Shown: positions 34,267 to 43,208, counted from the first letter of the stretch. The stretch: 64,000 bases of DNA from DASUPK01 sp963736305 (GCA_963736305.1 CAVTOD010000007.1:434001-498000); one strand, 5' to 3'. Notes: generated by a model from the sequence alone, not told the origin. Numbers and translations: made by a program.

Positions 34267-36363
34267 ATGAGGGGATTTGCGAAGCGGCTTCCGGGGGCTC
34301 GGCAAACTCGAGCGGGCATTGCGATGGTCGCCCTCCTGTTGCTGGGGGTCCTCGCGGCGGCGCCCGCCGCCGTGGCCGCCACCCCGGCCGCGGACTGCAA
34401 GCCCTTTGCAGAGCCTTGTCTGCTCCCGTTCCCCAACAACCTCTTCACCAGGCCCGATCCAACAAGCGCAACGGGGGTGCGCGTCAACCTGCCGCAGGCA
34501 GCGATGCCGACGAACACGAACGGCGTGCAGGTCGGCGTCGCTCCCTATGACCGCAACGACGGATTCAGCCCCGGCAGCTCGATCATCGCCCGCGTGCCCG
34601 GGCTCGACAACCAGGCGGCCTTCGACCAGACGGATCCGGTCCGGCTGACGGACCTGTCGCAGACCTACGCGCCGCACGCGCCGATCGTGGTGATCGATGC
34701 CGCGACACGACAGCGGACGCTGATCTGGGCCGAGTTGGACTCCAACGCCGGTGATCCGCAGCACACCGCGCTCCTCATCCACCCGGGCAGGAACCTCACC
34801 GAGGGTCACCGCTACATCGTGGCCCTGCGCCATCTGAAGGACGCTAACGGGCGGCCACTCGGTCCGCCGAGCTGGTTCAAGCGGTTGCGCGACAAGCACC
34901 CCCCACTGCCGAAGTCCGAGCGCGCCCAGCGCCATCGCTACCACTCGATATTCAAGTCGCTCAACAAGGCGGGGATCAAGCGCAAGAGCCTCTATTTGGC
35001 CTGGGACTTCACCGTCGCCAGTCGCCAAAGCCTCTCCTCTCCTCTCCTTCACATCCGAGACGACGCCTTCGGCCAGCTCGGCGACACCAACCTCGCCGAC
35101 ACCCAGGTCCAGGGCCAGGCGCCACCCTTCCAGGTGACGAACGTCCAGAACTTCACCCTGGCGCAGAACCCAAAGCTCCTGCGCGAGGTGACTGGCACCT
35201 TCTCCGTCCCCTGCTACCTGACCACCGCAGGCTGCGGGATCGGCGGCGGGTTCAACTACGGTTCGGCCAGCCCCGGTGCGCTGCCCACCCAGCAGCCGGG
35301 CAACCTGGGCACCGCGTCGTTCGACTGCATCGTCCCTCGCGCAGCCGTGGGCTCGCCGGCGCGGGCCTCCCTCTACGGCCACGGGCTGCTCGGATCGCGC
35401 ACCGAGGTCCACGCAGGAAACGTCCAGGACATGGCGTCGGAACACGATTTCGTGTTCTGCGCGACCGACTGGTGGGGCCTCGCCTCGGCGGACACGCTGT
35501 TCGACATCAGCGCACTGCAGGACATCAACCGATTCCCGGCGGTCGTCGACCGGCTCCAGCAGGGCGTGCTCAACACCCTCGTCCTGGGGCGGCTGATGGC
35601 AAACCCGGGCGGCTTCGCCTCCAACGCGGCATTCCAAGAGAACGGAAGTCCGCTTTTCGACACCTCCCACCTCTACTACGACGGCAACAGCCAGGGCGGG
35701 ATCATGGGCGGCATCACGACCGCCGTCGCGCCCGACTACACGCGCGCTGTGCTCGGGGTCACCGGCATGGACTACGGTGGGATTCTCCTGCAGCGCAGCA
35801 CCGACTTCACTCAGTTCGCCACCTTCCTGTACGGCATCGCGCCGGGCGGCGGCTACACCGACTCGTCGATCCACCCGCTGGTGCTCGACCTCTTGCAGCA
35901 GCTCTGGGACCGCGGCGAGGCCGACGGGTTCGCCGAGCACATGACGTCCGACCCGCTTCCCGACACGCCGGCGCATGAGGTGCTGATGCAGGTCGCCTAC
36001 GGCGACCACCAGGTGAGCCAGTACGCCGCTGCGGTCGAGGCGCGGACGATCGGCGCCCAGGCGCACGAGCCCGCACTCGACCTGCCGGCGCGCTCTCAGG
36101 ACGCCAATCTCTTCTATGGCATTCCGGCGATCCAGAGCTACCCATTCGACGGCTCCGCGATCGTGATCTGGGACGACGGCCCGGGCCTCGTCGAGCCGCC
36201 CCCGGTGACGAACACGCCACCGCTGGGCCCCCACGACCCGCACGGCGACGTGCGGGCGACGGTGGCGGCGCGGACCCAGAAGTCGTACTTCCTGGACGCG
36301 AACGGCACGGTCGTGGACGTGTGTGGCGGCCTGCCGTGTCACACCGACCTCTTCACGCCGTAG
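34267..36363 (+). CDS. Large secreted alpha/beta-hydrolase-like protein
   Basis: A 698-aa exported protein: signal peptide ending AAVAA, then an extended N-terminal region (PFPNNLFTRPDP, YDRNDGFSPGSSI), and a hydrolase core with YGHGLLGS (oxyanion region), a GNSQGG nucleophile elbow and VAYGDHQVS near the C-terminus that could supply Asp/His. It is probably an extracellular esterase or lipase-like enzyme of a large uncharacterised family. Good ribosome-binding site (AAGGAAGGTG) before ATG 34267. Confidence 0.8.
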   Translation: MRGFAKRLPGARQTRAGIAMVALLLLGVLAAAPAAVAATPAADCKPFAEPCLLPFPNNLFTRPDPTSATGVRVNLPQAAMPTNTNGVQVGVAPYDRNDGFSPGSSIIARVPGLDNQAAFDQTDPVRLTDLSQTYAPHAPIVVIDAATRQRTLIWAELDSNAGDPQHTALLIHPGRNLTEGHRYIVALRHLKDANGRPLGPPSWFKRLRDKHPPLPKSERAQRHRYHSIFKSLNKAGIKRKSLYLAWDFTVASRQSLSSPLLHIRDDAFGQLGDTNLADTQVQGQAPPFQVTNVQNFTLAQNPKLLREVTGTFSVPCYLTTAGCGIGGGFNYGSASPGALPTQQPGNLGTASFDCIVPRAAVGSPARASLYGHGLLGSRTEVHAGNVQDMASEHDFVFCATDWWGLASADTLFDISALQDINRFPAVVDRLQQGVLNTLVLGRLMANPGGFASNAAFQENGSPLFDTSHLYYDGNSQGGIMGGITTAVAPDYTRAVLGVTGMDYGGILLQRSTDFTQFATFLYGIAPGGGYTDSSIHPLVLDLLQQLWDRGEADGFAEHMTSDPLPDTPAHEVLMQVAYGDHQVSQYAAAVEARTIGAQAHEPALDLPARSQDANLFYGIPAIQSYPFDGSAIVIWDDGPGLVEPPPVTNTPPLGPHDPHGDVRATVAARTQKSYFLDANGTVVDVCGGLPCHTDLFTP

Positions 36364-36430
36364 ACCGCTCCGGGCACGGGCCGCCGTGCCACGGCTCCGA
36401 TTCTGGGTGGGAGCAAACAGCGCTGTGAGC

Positions 36431-36461
36431 GGCGAGGAGGGGTCTCCTGAGGCTGATTAGG
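36431..36461. repeat. Remnant of the att-flanking repeat
   Basis: GGCGAGGAGGGGTCTCCTGA and the following GGCTGATTAGG match 44057-44088, the sequence next to the third tRNA fragment, with a few changes. No tRNA fragment is attached here, so it is probably an eroded fourth integration scar. Confidence 0.55.
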
Positions 36462-36586
36462 CACGGGCGCCAGCCTATGCCTGCCATCTCACGCCGGCGG
36501 GATTGCGCCAGTCGCGGGCGGCGACCGGTCTTGACTGCGCTTGAACAGCGTCCAGAAGAGACTCTCCCAGCCCGCGTCGGTGCCGC

Positions 36587-36775
36587 TCACCCGATGCCCC
36601 CCGCATCCGCAGCGGCAACGCGAGCCCTTCTGTCGGCGGTGAGCTCCTCCGCGACGATCTGCAGCGCGGCCGCGGTCGGCACGCCGATGATCGCCCCGAT
36701 CACGCCGAACAGCGAGCCGAGCGTGAGGACTGTTGCGACAATGAAGAATCCGACCATGTAGGCGACGTAGATGCG
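36587..36775 (-). pseudogene. C-terminal fragment of an AI-2E-family transporter
   Basis: The last 45 codons, up to the stop at 36587, are almost identical to the end of the intact transporter at 48089 (nucleotide match 36585-36721 with 48087-48223). The preceding codons (FRIYVAYMVGFFIVATVLTLG) are AI-2E-like but different. No start or N-terminal part remains, so this is a chimeric or partly converted gene remnant. Confidence 0.8.
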
Positions 36776-37138
36776 AAATTGGTCTGCGTTCAGCTGCGGA
36801 TCCTTGTCAGCCCGCTCGTCGGTAGAGCGCCGGTGCCCCACCTTGGGCGCACCAGCGCCGCGAGGTCCCCGGCGGCGAATCCGGGTGGGCAAGCCTTCTT
36901 TTTTGCAGTTGGGCTTCTGCTCGCTTTGCTCATGTCCGAAGGTTGTCGGCAAACTGACCCGGTGACAATGCGGTGGAACCCCCATTGCGGGCCGTGCGTA
37001 TCCCTCGGTTGGTCGTGGACAGGGAGGGCAATACCGGCCGCGGACGGTGCCTTGTCGCGGAAGGTGGGTGGAAACCCCCATGTTTTGGGGCTCAGCGGGG
37101 CGCGAAGCTGTCGGCGTCTTCTCTCGTACCCTCAGATC

Positions 37139-38152
37139 GTGACCGCGGAGCCACCCGAATCGCAGCGAAATGCCAGGCGGCGTGGGTACGTTCCGCTGCT
37201 CTGGCGCGTCTTCGCTCTCAACGCAGCGGTGCTGGCAGTGGCTGTCGCCCTCACCGTGGTCGTCCTGCCTCCCCATGTCCTGGGTGCGGGTGCCGCGGAG
37301 GAGGAAATCGCGATCCTGGTCGCATCGCTCGGGCTGATGCTGGCGATCAACTTGGTTCTGCTGCGCCACGCGTTCGCCCCGCTCGCCCGGCTAACGGAGG
37401 TGATGCGCCGGGTTGACCTGCTGCGCCCGGGCCAGCGAGTTCCAGCTGAGGGCTCGGCTGCGGAGGTCATGGAGCTGGGAAGCTCGTTCAACGAGATGCT
37501 CGCCCGCCTGGAAGCTGAGCGCCAGGAGAGCACGAGCCGAGCGCTCGCGGCGCAGGAGGGCGAGCGCCTCAGGGTGGCCCAGGAGCTCCATGATGAGATC
37601 GGACAGAGCCTGACGGCGGTTCTGCTAGATCTCGCTCGCGCCGAGCGGAAGGCACCGGACGCGCTCAAGAACGAGCTCCGCGAGATTCAGGAGAGCGTTC
37701 GCGGGAGCCTCGACGACGCTCGTCGGATTGCGCTCGAGCTCAGGCCCGAGGCGCTGGATGACCTCGGGCTCGCCGCCGCGCTGCTCGTTCTCGCGGACCG
37801 CCTCGGCGAGCGGGCCGGAATCGAGGTCGCGCGTCAGGTCGAGCGAGGGCTGCCCGCGCTCTCCTACGAGCAGGAGCTCGTCGTCTACCGGGTCGCGCAG
37901 GAGGCGCTCACCAATGTCGTTCGGCATGCCGATGCGCACCGGGCAGAGCTCTCGCTCGACCGAAGCGGCAGCCACCTCGAGCTGCGCGTCCGCGACGACG
38001 GCCAAGGACTGCGGGGTGCGGCTGCAACGGGCGGCGGCATACGCGGAATGCGCGAGCGGGCTCTGCTGGTTCGCGCCGAGCTCAATGTCGCGGAGCGTGC
38101 GGGGGGCGGGGTGGAGGTGGCCCTCGACCTACCGCTCGAGGGGCAGACGTGA
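37139..38152 (+). CDS. NarL-type sensor histidine kinase
   Basis: A 337-aa membrane kinase: two transmembrane helices (about 20-42 and 52-72), a HAMP-like segment, a HisKA_3 domain with the phospho-accepting His in AQELHDEIGQSL, and a HATPase domain (EALTNVVRHADA, VRDDGQGL, GIRGMRERALLV). There is almost no extracellular loop, so it may sense the membrane or an internal signal. GTG start at 37139. Its stop overlaps the start of the response regulator (GTGA). Confidence 0.9.
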   Translation: MTAEPPESQRNARRRGYVPLLWRVFALNAAVLAVAVALTVVVLPPHVLGAGAAEEEIAILVASLGLMLAINLVLLRHAFAPLARLTEVMRRVDLLRPGQRVPAEGSAAEVMELGSSFNEMLARLEAERQESTSRALAAQEGERLRVAQELHDEIGQSLTAVLLDLARAERKAPDALKNELREIQESVRGSLDDARRIALELRPEALDDLGLAAALLVLADRLGERAGIEVARQVERGLPALSYEQELVVYRVAQEALTNVVRHADAHRAELSLDRSGSHLELRVRDDGQGLRGAAATGGGIRGMRERALLVRAELNVAERAGGGVEVALDLPLEGQT

Positions 38153-38805
38153 TTCCGCTCAAGACGAAGATCCTGCTTGCGGACGATCATCCCGTGGTCC
38201 GCCGCGGCCTCCGCCTGGTCCTAAATGCTGAGCCGGACCTGGAGGTCGTCGCGGAGGCAGGAGACGGCAGCGATGCGGTCCAATGCGCCCTGACCGAAGA
38301 TGTCGATCTTGCGGTGCTGGACGTGACCATGCCGCGGCTCACCGGCTTGCAGGCGGCGGCCGAGCTCTCGAAGCGAAAGCCCGATCTCAAGGTGCTGATG
38401 CTCTCGATGCACGACAACGAGCAGTACCTCTTCCAGGCCCTCAAGGCCGGCGCCTGCGGATATGTCCTCAAGACAGCCGCCGACCGGGATCTGGTCGAGG
38501 CCTGTCGATCGGCGATGCGGGGAGAGCCCTTCATCTACCCGAAGGGCGTCGCAGCACTGATCCAGGAGTACGTCGAGGCGGCCAACGACGGCACGATCGA
38601 GGACGAGGATCCGCTGACCCCGCGCGAGCTCGAAATAGTCAAGCTGATCGCCGAGAGCTACACGACCCGTGAGATCGCCGAGACCCTCGTGATCAGCGAG
38701 AAGACGGTCGAGCGCCACCGATCGAATGTGCTGGAGAAGCTCGGGTTCCGCGATCGGGTGGCGCTTACCCGCTACGCCATCCGCCGGGGCCTGGTCGAGC
38801 CCTGA
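38149..38805 (+). CDS. NarL/FixJ response regulator
   Basis: A 218-aa regulator: receiver domain (LLADDHPVVRRGL, phospho-Asp in AVLDVTMP, Lys in YVLKTA) and LuxR-type HTH (LTPRELEIVKLIAESYTTREIAETLVISEKTVERHRSNVLEKL). It is the cognate partner of the overlapping kinase. The targets are not evident. Confidence 0.93.
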   Translation: MIPLKTKILLADDHPVVRRGLRLVLNAEPDLEVVAEAGDGSDAVQCALTEDVDLAVLDVTMPRLTGLQAAAELSKRKPDLKVLMLSMHDNEQYLFQALKAGACGYVLKTAADRDLVEACRSAMRGEPFIYPKGVAALIQEYVEAANDGTIEDEDPLTPRELEIVKLIAESYTTREIAETLVISEKTVERHRSNVLEKLGFRDRVALTRYAIRRGLVEP

Positions 38806-38917
38806 TTACGGGCAAGATCAGGGTCAGCAGGGCCCGGATCTGCATGGTTTCCCCGATGGGAGGTGCGCGCCCAGGCTGCGAGCCTTCTTTCCGATGGATG
38901 CGACACGGAGTCCGCAG

Positions 38918-39553
38918 ATGAGAACACTCACCGACACCCACTCTCAGGGGGCTTCCGTCGGTCCTGCCGAGGCGACCACCGTTCTGGTGGTCGACGATCA
39001 CCAGGCGGTGCGCCTCGGGATTCAGATGCTGCTGGATGATGAGCCGGGAGTCGAGGTGGTGGGCTCGGCCGGCTCCTATGACGAGGCGCTGGAGTCCGCC
39101 GCGCGCTTGCTTCCCGACATTGCCATCGTCGACTATCACCTGTCCGGTCGCGACGGACTGTCGCTCACGCGCAGCTTGGTGACGATGAAGAGCTCGCCTC
39201 GCGTTCTCGTCTTCTCGGCATACGCAGACGAGCGCCTTGGACTTGCTGCCCTCGTGGCCGGGGCGGACGCCATCCTCGGCAAGAACACACTCGGCCTGGA
39301 GCTCTGCTACCTGATCGACAGGCTCGCAAGAGGAGAGAAGTTCCGCTTCTCGATCTCAACCCAAGTCCTGGCGTCCGTTGGCGAGGAGCTGGAGGTTGAG
39401 GATCGGCCGATCCTCGGCATGCTCGCGGCCGGCACCGATCCCGGGGAGATCGCCGCGGTGCTCGATCTGAGCCCAGAGCAGCTGTACGCCCGCCGCTCGG
39501 CGATGCTCGAGCACCTGAGGGCACCGCCTCGAATCTCTGAACGCCCGAGTTAG
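38918..39553 (+). CDS. Response regulator with degenerate LuxR-like output
   Basis: A 211-aa protein: receiver domain (VLVVDDHQAVRLGI, Asp in AIVDYHLSG, Lys in ILGKNT). Its C-terminus resembles a LuxR HTH but has lost several conserved residues (DRPILGMLAAGTDPGEIAAVLDLSPEQLYARRSAMLEHL). ATG 38918 has GGAG at 8-bp spacing; ATG 38894 lacks one. It lies 112 bp after the intact response regulator and may modulate the same system. Confidence 0.82.
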   Translation: MRTLTDTHSQGASVGPAEATTVLVVDDHQAVRLGIQMLLDDEPGVEVVGSAGSYDEALESAARLLPDIAIVDYHLSGRDGLSLTRSLVTMKSSPRVLVFSAYADERLGLAALVAGADAILGKNTLGLELCYLIDRLARGEKFRFSISTQVLASVGEELEVEDRPILGMLAAGTDPGEIAAVLDLSPEQLYARRSAMLEHLRAPPRISERPS

Positions 39554-39753
39554 AACCGACCGAGGCCGCGCTCGGCTCTGCGGCCTGGTTGTCGCCCTCG
39601 CCGCCGACGCTGTCCTCAGTGTCGCGACCACCGAGGAGATCGCCATCGGAGCCACCCTGTTGCTGGTGATGGTGACGACGCTGAACTTAGCGTGGGCGTC
39701 CCGTTAGCGGCCTTGCCGAGCGTTCCGGAAAGCAACTATTTGCAGGAACTTCA

Positions 39754-39795
39754 TGCCGGAGAGGGACTCGAACCCCCGACACGCGGATTATGATC
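39754..39795 (-). repeat. tRNA 3'-half fragment, copy A (att-like scar)
   Basis: On the minus strand this reads from the anticodon loop (TCATAATCC, CAU anticodon) through variable loop, T arm (GGGGGTTCGAGTCCC) to the acceptor 3' strand CTCCGGCA, but with one G missing in the acceptor part. The 5' half of a tRNA is absent, so this is not a functional tRNA. It is the same segment as copies B and C. Confidence 0.85.
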
Positions 39796-39841
39796 GCGCG
39801 CCCCCGTTCCGGCCGAGTCGGGTCCAGTTCGAGGATCGGTC

Positions 39842-40117
39842 CTAGATCGCGTCTTCCAAGACGAGGCCTTCCACCTGAGTCGGCTGGGTTTCGGTCGGCT
39901 TGGTTACCACTTTGTTGACCCCCCCAACTTTCAGTGATTCGGTATCGCATAGGCCCGCCCCACTGATGCACGTGCTGGCAAGCCGTCCCCGAAGCGTCGC
40001 GGGGATGTCGGAGTAATCGTCATCCCTGTTCAGAAAGACGACCTCAGTTCGCCCGGGAGTCGCGAGCTGGTGCGAAATCGGGGTCACTGAGGAGAGAGAA
40101 GGCCCCGAACGCGGCAC
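39842..40117 (-). CDS. Hypothetical 91-aa protein (weak)
   Basis: The composition is ordinary rather than Arg-rich (TEVVFLNRDDDYSDIPATL, then EGLVLEDAI at the end), in a stretch of slightly lower GC, but there is no recognisable domain or ribosome-binding site. It could be a remnant of element cargo. Confidence 0.3.
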   Translation of the reverse strand: MPRSGPSLSSVTPISHQLATPGRTEVVFLNRDDDYSDIPATLRGRLASTCISGAGLCDTESLKVGGVNKVVTKPTETQPTQVEGLVLEDAI

Positions 40118-40161
40118 GGGCGCCGGAATGGCTCCCGCTCCACAGTTCGGAATGCCCCTCG

Positions 40162-40572
40162 CTACCTGATCGACTGGCAGGTCACCTGCACAGTGAGGTT
40201 CGAGCCATTCAGGTCCGTTGCGCCGCGGGCCGTGTAACCGTTCCCGTCGCGCTTGATGTCCATGAGTTGCAGCGTGCCCTCATTCCCAGTGACGTCGGTG
40301 CCGCCCCAGAACGCTCCGCCGCTGACCGCGGTGCCCTGGTCGCACTGCTTGGTGGCCGAGAGCACGTCGAAGTTGCCGTTGCCGGTGATTTGGCCCGGGT
40401 CGTTGGTGGTGGATGTGACCGTGGTGGTCGTGACCGTGGGGGGGTGAGTCTTCGCGTGCTTCTTCTTCTTGCCGATGGCGATACCGCCGAATGTGGCGAT
40501 CAGCGCGATCATTGCGATCGCGAGGGCCGCGATCGTCAACACCGACGGGCGGTTCGATGAGAGCTTCTTCAT
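40162..40572 (-). CDS. Small exported or membrane-anchored protein of unknown function
   Basis: A 136-aa protein: an N-terminal hydrophobic helix (VLTIAALAIAMIALIATFGG) followed by a basic KKKKHAK stretch, a Thr/Val-rich linker and a small beta-rich domain with two Cys (about 83 and 132) that may form a disulfide. ATG 40572 has GGAG upstream. Similar architectures occur in strain-specific secreted proteins of this group. It lies between tRNA fragments A and B. Confidence 0.65.
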   Translation of the reverse strand: MKKLSSNRPSVLTIAALAIAMIALIATFGGIAIGKKKKHAKTHPPTVTTTTVTSTTNDPGQITGNGNFDVLSATKQCDQGTAVSGGAFWGGTDVTGNEGTLQLMDIKRDGNGYTARGATDLNGSNLTVQVTCQSIR

Positions 40573-40817
40573 TTCCGTCTCCGTTCTGAACGTCAGAGGC
40601 CAGCCTCGCGGCAAAGCTATTGGGCCCCTGCGTGCCGTTCCGTTTACCCACTGCAAGCGTGGGCCGATTGCAATACCTCCGTACGAATGCCGCCTTAGGA
40701 CCGTATTTGGGTCGAGTTGCTCCGGCATCCGTAATACCCCGCGACAAAGGGGAGCGCGCAGCAACGCCGGCAAGCGCGCAAGCGTTCACTCGGACGTATT
40801 AGTGGCGGGTTCTGGAG

Positions 40818-40860
40818 TGCCGGAGGAGGGACTCGAACCCCCGACACGCGGATTATGATC
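40818..40860 (-). repeat. tRNA 3'-half fragment, copy B (att-like scar)
   Basis: Identical to copy C over 41 bases or so: minus strand GATCATAATCCGCG, GGGGGTTCGAGTCCC and CTCCGGCA. It starts in the anticodon loop of a CAU-anticodon tRNA and runs to the 3' end, the classic core used by tyrosine recombinases. It is about 1.06 kb from copy A and 3.19 kb from copy C, all in the same orientation. Confidence 0.88.
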
Positions 40861-40880
40861 GGAGACAGCCAGGGGTCTGA

Positions 40881-40895
40881 GGGTTCTGAGAACCC
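40881..40895. terminator. Hairpin GGGTTC-TGA-GAACCC
   Basis: A perfect 6-bp stem with a 3-base loop, extended by AGGGG/CCCCT nearby. It lies between the tRNA fragment and the integrase-like tail and may be a transcription terminator of the lost element gene. Confidence 0.4.
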
Positions 40896-40918
40896 CTCTC
40901 GGGCACGAGAAGGTCCCC

Positions 40919-40965
40919 TCAGTTCGGCCGAAAGTCCGGAGTTGGGTGCACGGTTGGGTGCACGC
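40919..40965 (-). pseudogene. Terminal tail of a lost integrase-like gene, copy B
   Basis: On the minus strand it encodes VHPTVHPTPDFRPN and a stop, ending 59 bp before the tRNA fragment. Copy C has VRPRVRPTPDFGPN-stop at the same relative position. The two DNA stretches match at about 80% of positions. A shared terminal peptide next to an att-like tRNA fragment suggests the end of an integrase, but the body is absent, so the identity is inferred. Confidence 0.5.
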
Positions 40966-41095
40966 TCGCGTCAGAAGAAGAAGCGACGAAGGTCCACTAG
41001 CTGACCAGCGTCGGGGCTGCCAGGGCGAGGGAGTCCGGCGGGCAATGCTGCGCCTCGGGTTGTAATACTCGGCGCCCTCACCGGACCCTCTCCAC

Positions 41096-41881
41096 ATGAA
41101 AATTCCATCGAACATCCAGAGCTTCATCGAAAAGCAGGCGGACGAGGCCCCCGCCAAGTACGACGACTTGCGGGCCGTGATCTTCAACGGGACCCTCAAG
41201 CGCTCACCTGAGGCGAGCCACACCGAGGCATTGCTGTCAATCCCCCAGACGATAATGAGCCGCGTGGGGGTCAAGGTCGACCTCGTCCGCACCGTTGACC
41301 ACGTGATTCCGCCCGGCGTGTGGCCCGACATGACCGAGCACGGCTACGAGCAGGACGACTTTCCGAAGATCTATCGCGAGATGGTCGAGCCAGCCGACAT
41401 CCTGATCATCGCGGGCCCGATCTGGCTTGGCGACCAGGCCTCGCCCACGCGGTTGATCATCGAGCGCCTCTACGCCTACTCCGGGGACGTGAACGACGCC
41501 GGCCAGTGGTCTTACTACGGCAAGGTCGGCGGCGCGGTAACCACCGGTAACGAGGACGGCGGGAAGCACGTCTCCGCGCAGGTCCTCTACGCCTTGCAGC
41601 ACATCGGCGTCACCGTACCTCCTCAGACCGACTCCTATTGGAACGGCGAGGCCGGTCCCGGAGACTCCTACGCCGACCCGATGAGCGGCGGGCCGGAGAA
41701 CGCCTGGACCAGCCGCAACACCACCTTCATGACCTGGAACATCCTTCACTTCGCGCGGATCCTCAAAGATGCGGGCGGTGTCCCGGCCTACGGCAATTCC
41801 ACCTACGACTGGGATCTATCGATGCCCGACCATCCGAACCCCGAGTACCGCGCACCCAGCGAGCCGGCTTCCACTCCCTGA
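41096..41881 (+). CDS. NAD(P)H-dependent FMN reductase / flavodoxin-like protein
   Basis: A 261-aa flavodoxin-fold protein: AVIFNGTLKRSPEASHTEALL binds the FMN phosphate, then ADILIIAGPIWLGDQASPTRLIIERL and GGAVTTGNEDGGKH. This fits the NADPH-dependent FMN reductase family (quinone or azo reduction). First gene of the cargo between tRNA fragments B and C. Residues upstream of about 25 are a helical extension. Confidence 0.88.
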   Translation: MKIPSNIQSFIEKQADEAPAKYDDLRAVIFNGTLKRSPEASHTEALLSIPQTIMSRVGVKVDLVRTVDHVIPPGVWPDMTEHGYEQDDFPKIYREMVEPADILIIAGPIWLGDQASPTRLIIERLYAYSGDVNDAGQWSYYGKVGGAVTTGNEDGGKHVSAQVLYALQHIGVTVPPQTDSYWNGEAGPGDSYADPMSGGPENAWTSRNTTFMTWNILHFARILKDAGGVPAYGNSTYDWDLSMPDHPNPEYRAPSEPASTP

Positions 41882-41944
41882 AGACCGCGCGAGCAGTCCC
41901 CGCGGCGCCGCTCGCCGGCTCGCCCATCGGCTCGTGAAATACCT

Positions 41945-42352
41945 CTAGTAGTGGCTGAGGTGCTCCCCGTCCGGCCAGATGCCGTCGCCGGGCATGTCGA
42001 GTCGATCGGTCAGCTCCTGGCGCCACTCGGGCGTCGTGGTCGGCTCTCCCCAGTAGTCAGTGACGCGCACAGCCTTCCCGTCATCCAGCTCGCCGATGGT
42101 GACGTTCCGATAGAGCCGTCCGTCGCCGTAGTCGCAGGTCCACTCCACCACGACAACGTCATCGAGCTGCAGACGTCTGCCTACCTCCAGCGTGAGCTCG
42201 GGGAAGTTCCCCTCAACGTCGGCGACGAGCTTGCTGGTGCGGACGATCTCGTTCATCTGCGGCCACTGGCGCACAACGTTCTCTGCCAAGGGAACGCCGA
42301 GGATGTAGGCCACCCGTGTCGCGCCGTCGGACTCCTTTTGATTCGTGGTCAT
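41945..42352 (-). CDS. SnoaL/NTF2-like protein
   Basis: A 135-aa protein with an NTF2-like cone fold pattern: DDVVVVEWTCDYGDGRLYRNVTIGELDDGKAVRVTDYWGEP. Such proteins are small-molecule enzymes or binding domains; no catalytic residues are assignable. It is convergent with the FMN reductase, in the cargo between tRNA scars. Confidence 0.7.
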   Translation of the reverse strand: MTTNQKESDGATRVAYILGVPLAENVVRQWPQMNEIVRTSKLVADVEGNFPELTLEVGRRLQLDDVVVVEWTCDYGDGRLYRNVTIGELDDGKAVRVTDYWGEPTTTPEWRQELTDRLDMPGDGIWPDGEHLSHY

Positions 42353-42465
42353 TCAAGTCACGTTCCTTCCAATTCGGTGTCAGGTGAGGAACTCGATCGC
42401 GGCCTCGCATCTGAACGGCGATCGCCTCCTGTGTAACAGACAGATATCTCTCGGTACTGGTCGCC

Positions 42466-42966
42466 ATGCGCGTCAGGTTCCTTCCGTTTGCTGCGATAGT
42501 CGCGGCCGCCTTTGCCGGATGCGGCTCCTCGAGCTCAAGCGCCAACGACGACCCGGTGGTCTCGGCGACGACGCACGGGGCCGCCACATCAGATGCACCG
42601 AAGCAACGTGGCCCAAAGCTGAAGGTGATCGGCAGCGACTACGGGCGCATCCTCGCCGATAGCCGTGGTCGCGCGCTCTATCTGTTCACGTCAGATCGTG
42701 GCCAGGGCAGCAGGTGCTCGGGTGACTGCGCCACGGCCTGGCCGCCGTACATCGTCAAATCGGCGCCCGCGGCTGTCGCGGGTGCGAAGCCCGGACTAGC
42801 CGGGACGACCCGGCGCGGCGATGGGAAGCTCCAGGCCACCTACGCAGGGCACCCCCTCTATTACTACGAGGGCGACCGCTCCCCCGGTGAGGTGAACTGC
42901 CAGGCTGCGGTCGAGTTCGGCGGCTACTGGTACGTGCTTCGCTCGAACGGAAAGGCAGTCAAATGA
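42466..42966 (+). CDS. COG4315-type lipoprotein with YxFxxD-like repeats
   Basis: A 166-aa lipoprotein (lipobox AFAGC near 19). The mature part holds two secreted-repeat units typical of PF03640: ALYLFTSDRGQGSRCSGDCA-TAWPPY and PLYYYEGDRSPGEVNCQAA. The role is unknown; such proteins are often found with redox or stress genes. Its stop overlaps the next start (ATGA). Confidence 0.88.
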   Translation: MRVRFLPFAAIVAAAFAGCGSSSSSANDDPVVSATTHGAATSDAPKQRGPKLKVIGSDYGRILADSRGRALYLFTSDRGQGSRCSGDCATAWPPYIVKSAPAAVAGAKPGLAGTTRRGDGKLQATYAGHPLYYYEGDRSPGEVNCQAAVEFGGYWYVLRSNGKAVK

Positions 42967-43208
42967 CAGCGCGCTCAATTGAGCCACTCGGGCCCCTGGT
43001 TGAGGGGTTCGCGAGTACTCGCGAGGCGCTTCACCGCGTCGCCGAGCAATTGGTCGCGCCGGCGCGCAAACCGAACAATGAGATTGCGCTGCAGGCGACC
43101 CCCGGCGGCTTCGGCACGCCTCCGTTCGAACGGGAGGACGAGGAATGCCAGGTTCGCGTCGATGGCGCCGAGCTTGTCGTGCTGCGCGGTGACCCGAATC
43201 TGATCTAG
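42963..43208 (+). CDS. Hypothetical protein, possibly truncated
   Basis: An 81-aa soluble protein (HRVAEQLVAPARKPNNEIALQ, TPGGFGTPPF, QVRVDGAELVVLRG). The sequence resembles the start of longer actinobacterial hypothetical proteins and ends abruptly, so it may be a truncated copy. It is translationally coupled to the lipoprotein upstream. Confidence 0.55.
   Translation: MTARSIEPLGPLVEGFASTREALHRVAEQLVAPARKPNNEIALQATPGGFGTPPFEREDEECQVRVDGAELVVLRGDPNLI

Larger units (their letters stand above)
36364..37138. other. 775-bp decayed intergenic region
   Basis: No intact gene. It contains a remnant of the att-type repeat (36431-36461) and a 3' fragment of an AI-2E transporter (36587-36775, minus strand). 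The rest (about 36780-37138) shows lower-GC patches and no protein similarity I recognise. It marks the left edge of the plastic region that extends to 44.2 kb. Confidence 0.6.
39554..40161. other. Gap with tRNA scar and weak ORFs
   Basis: After the response regulator, about 39550-39707 (plus strand) can be read as a hydrophobic peptide ending IGATLLLVMVTTLNLAWASR, but no start codon is evident; it may be a decayed small membrane protein. The tRNA fragment follows at 39754, then a lower-GC stretch with one weak minus-strand ORF. Confidence 0.45.

Noticed and set aside
33751..36342. A very long minus-strand frame of 863 codons
   Set aside because: Only the last 133 codons are a recognisable protein (DUF1801). 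The rest is antisense to the secreted hydrolase gene and has the composition of a shadow frame.
40786..41331. A 181-codon minus-strand gene
   Set aside because: Its end is simply a translation of the tRNA fragment, and its start is antisense to the FMN reductase. Only the short tail at 40919-40965 is conserved, in another frame.
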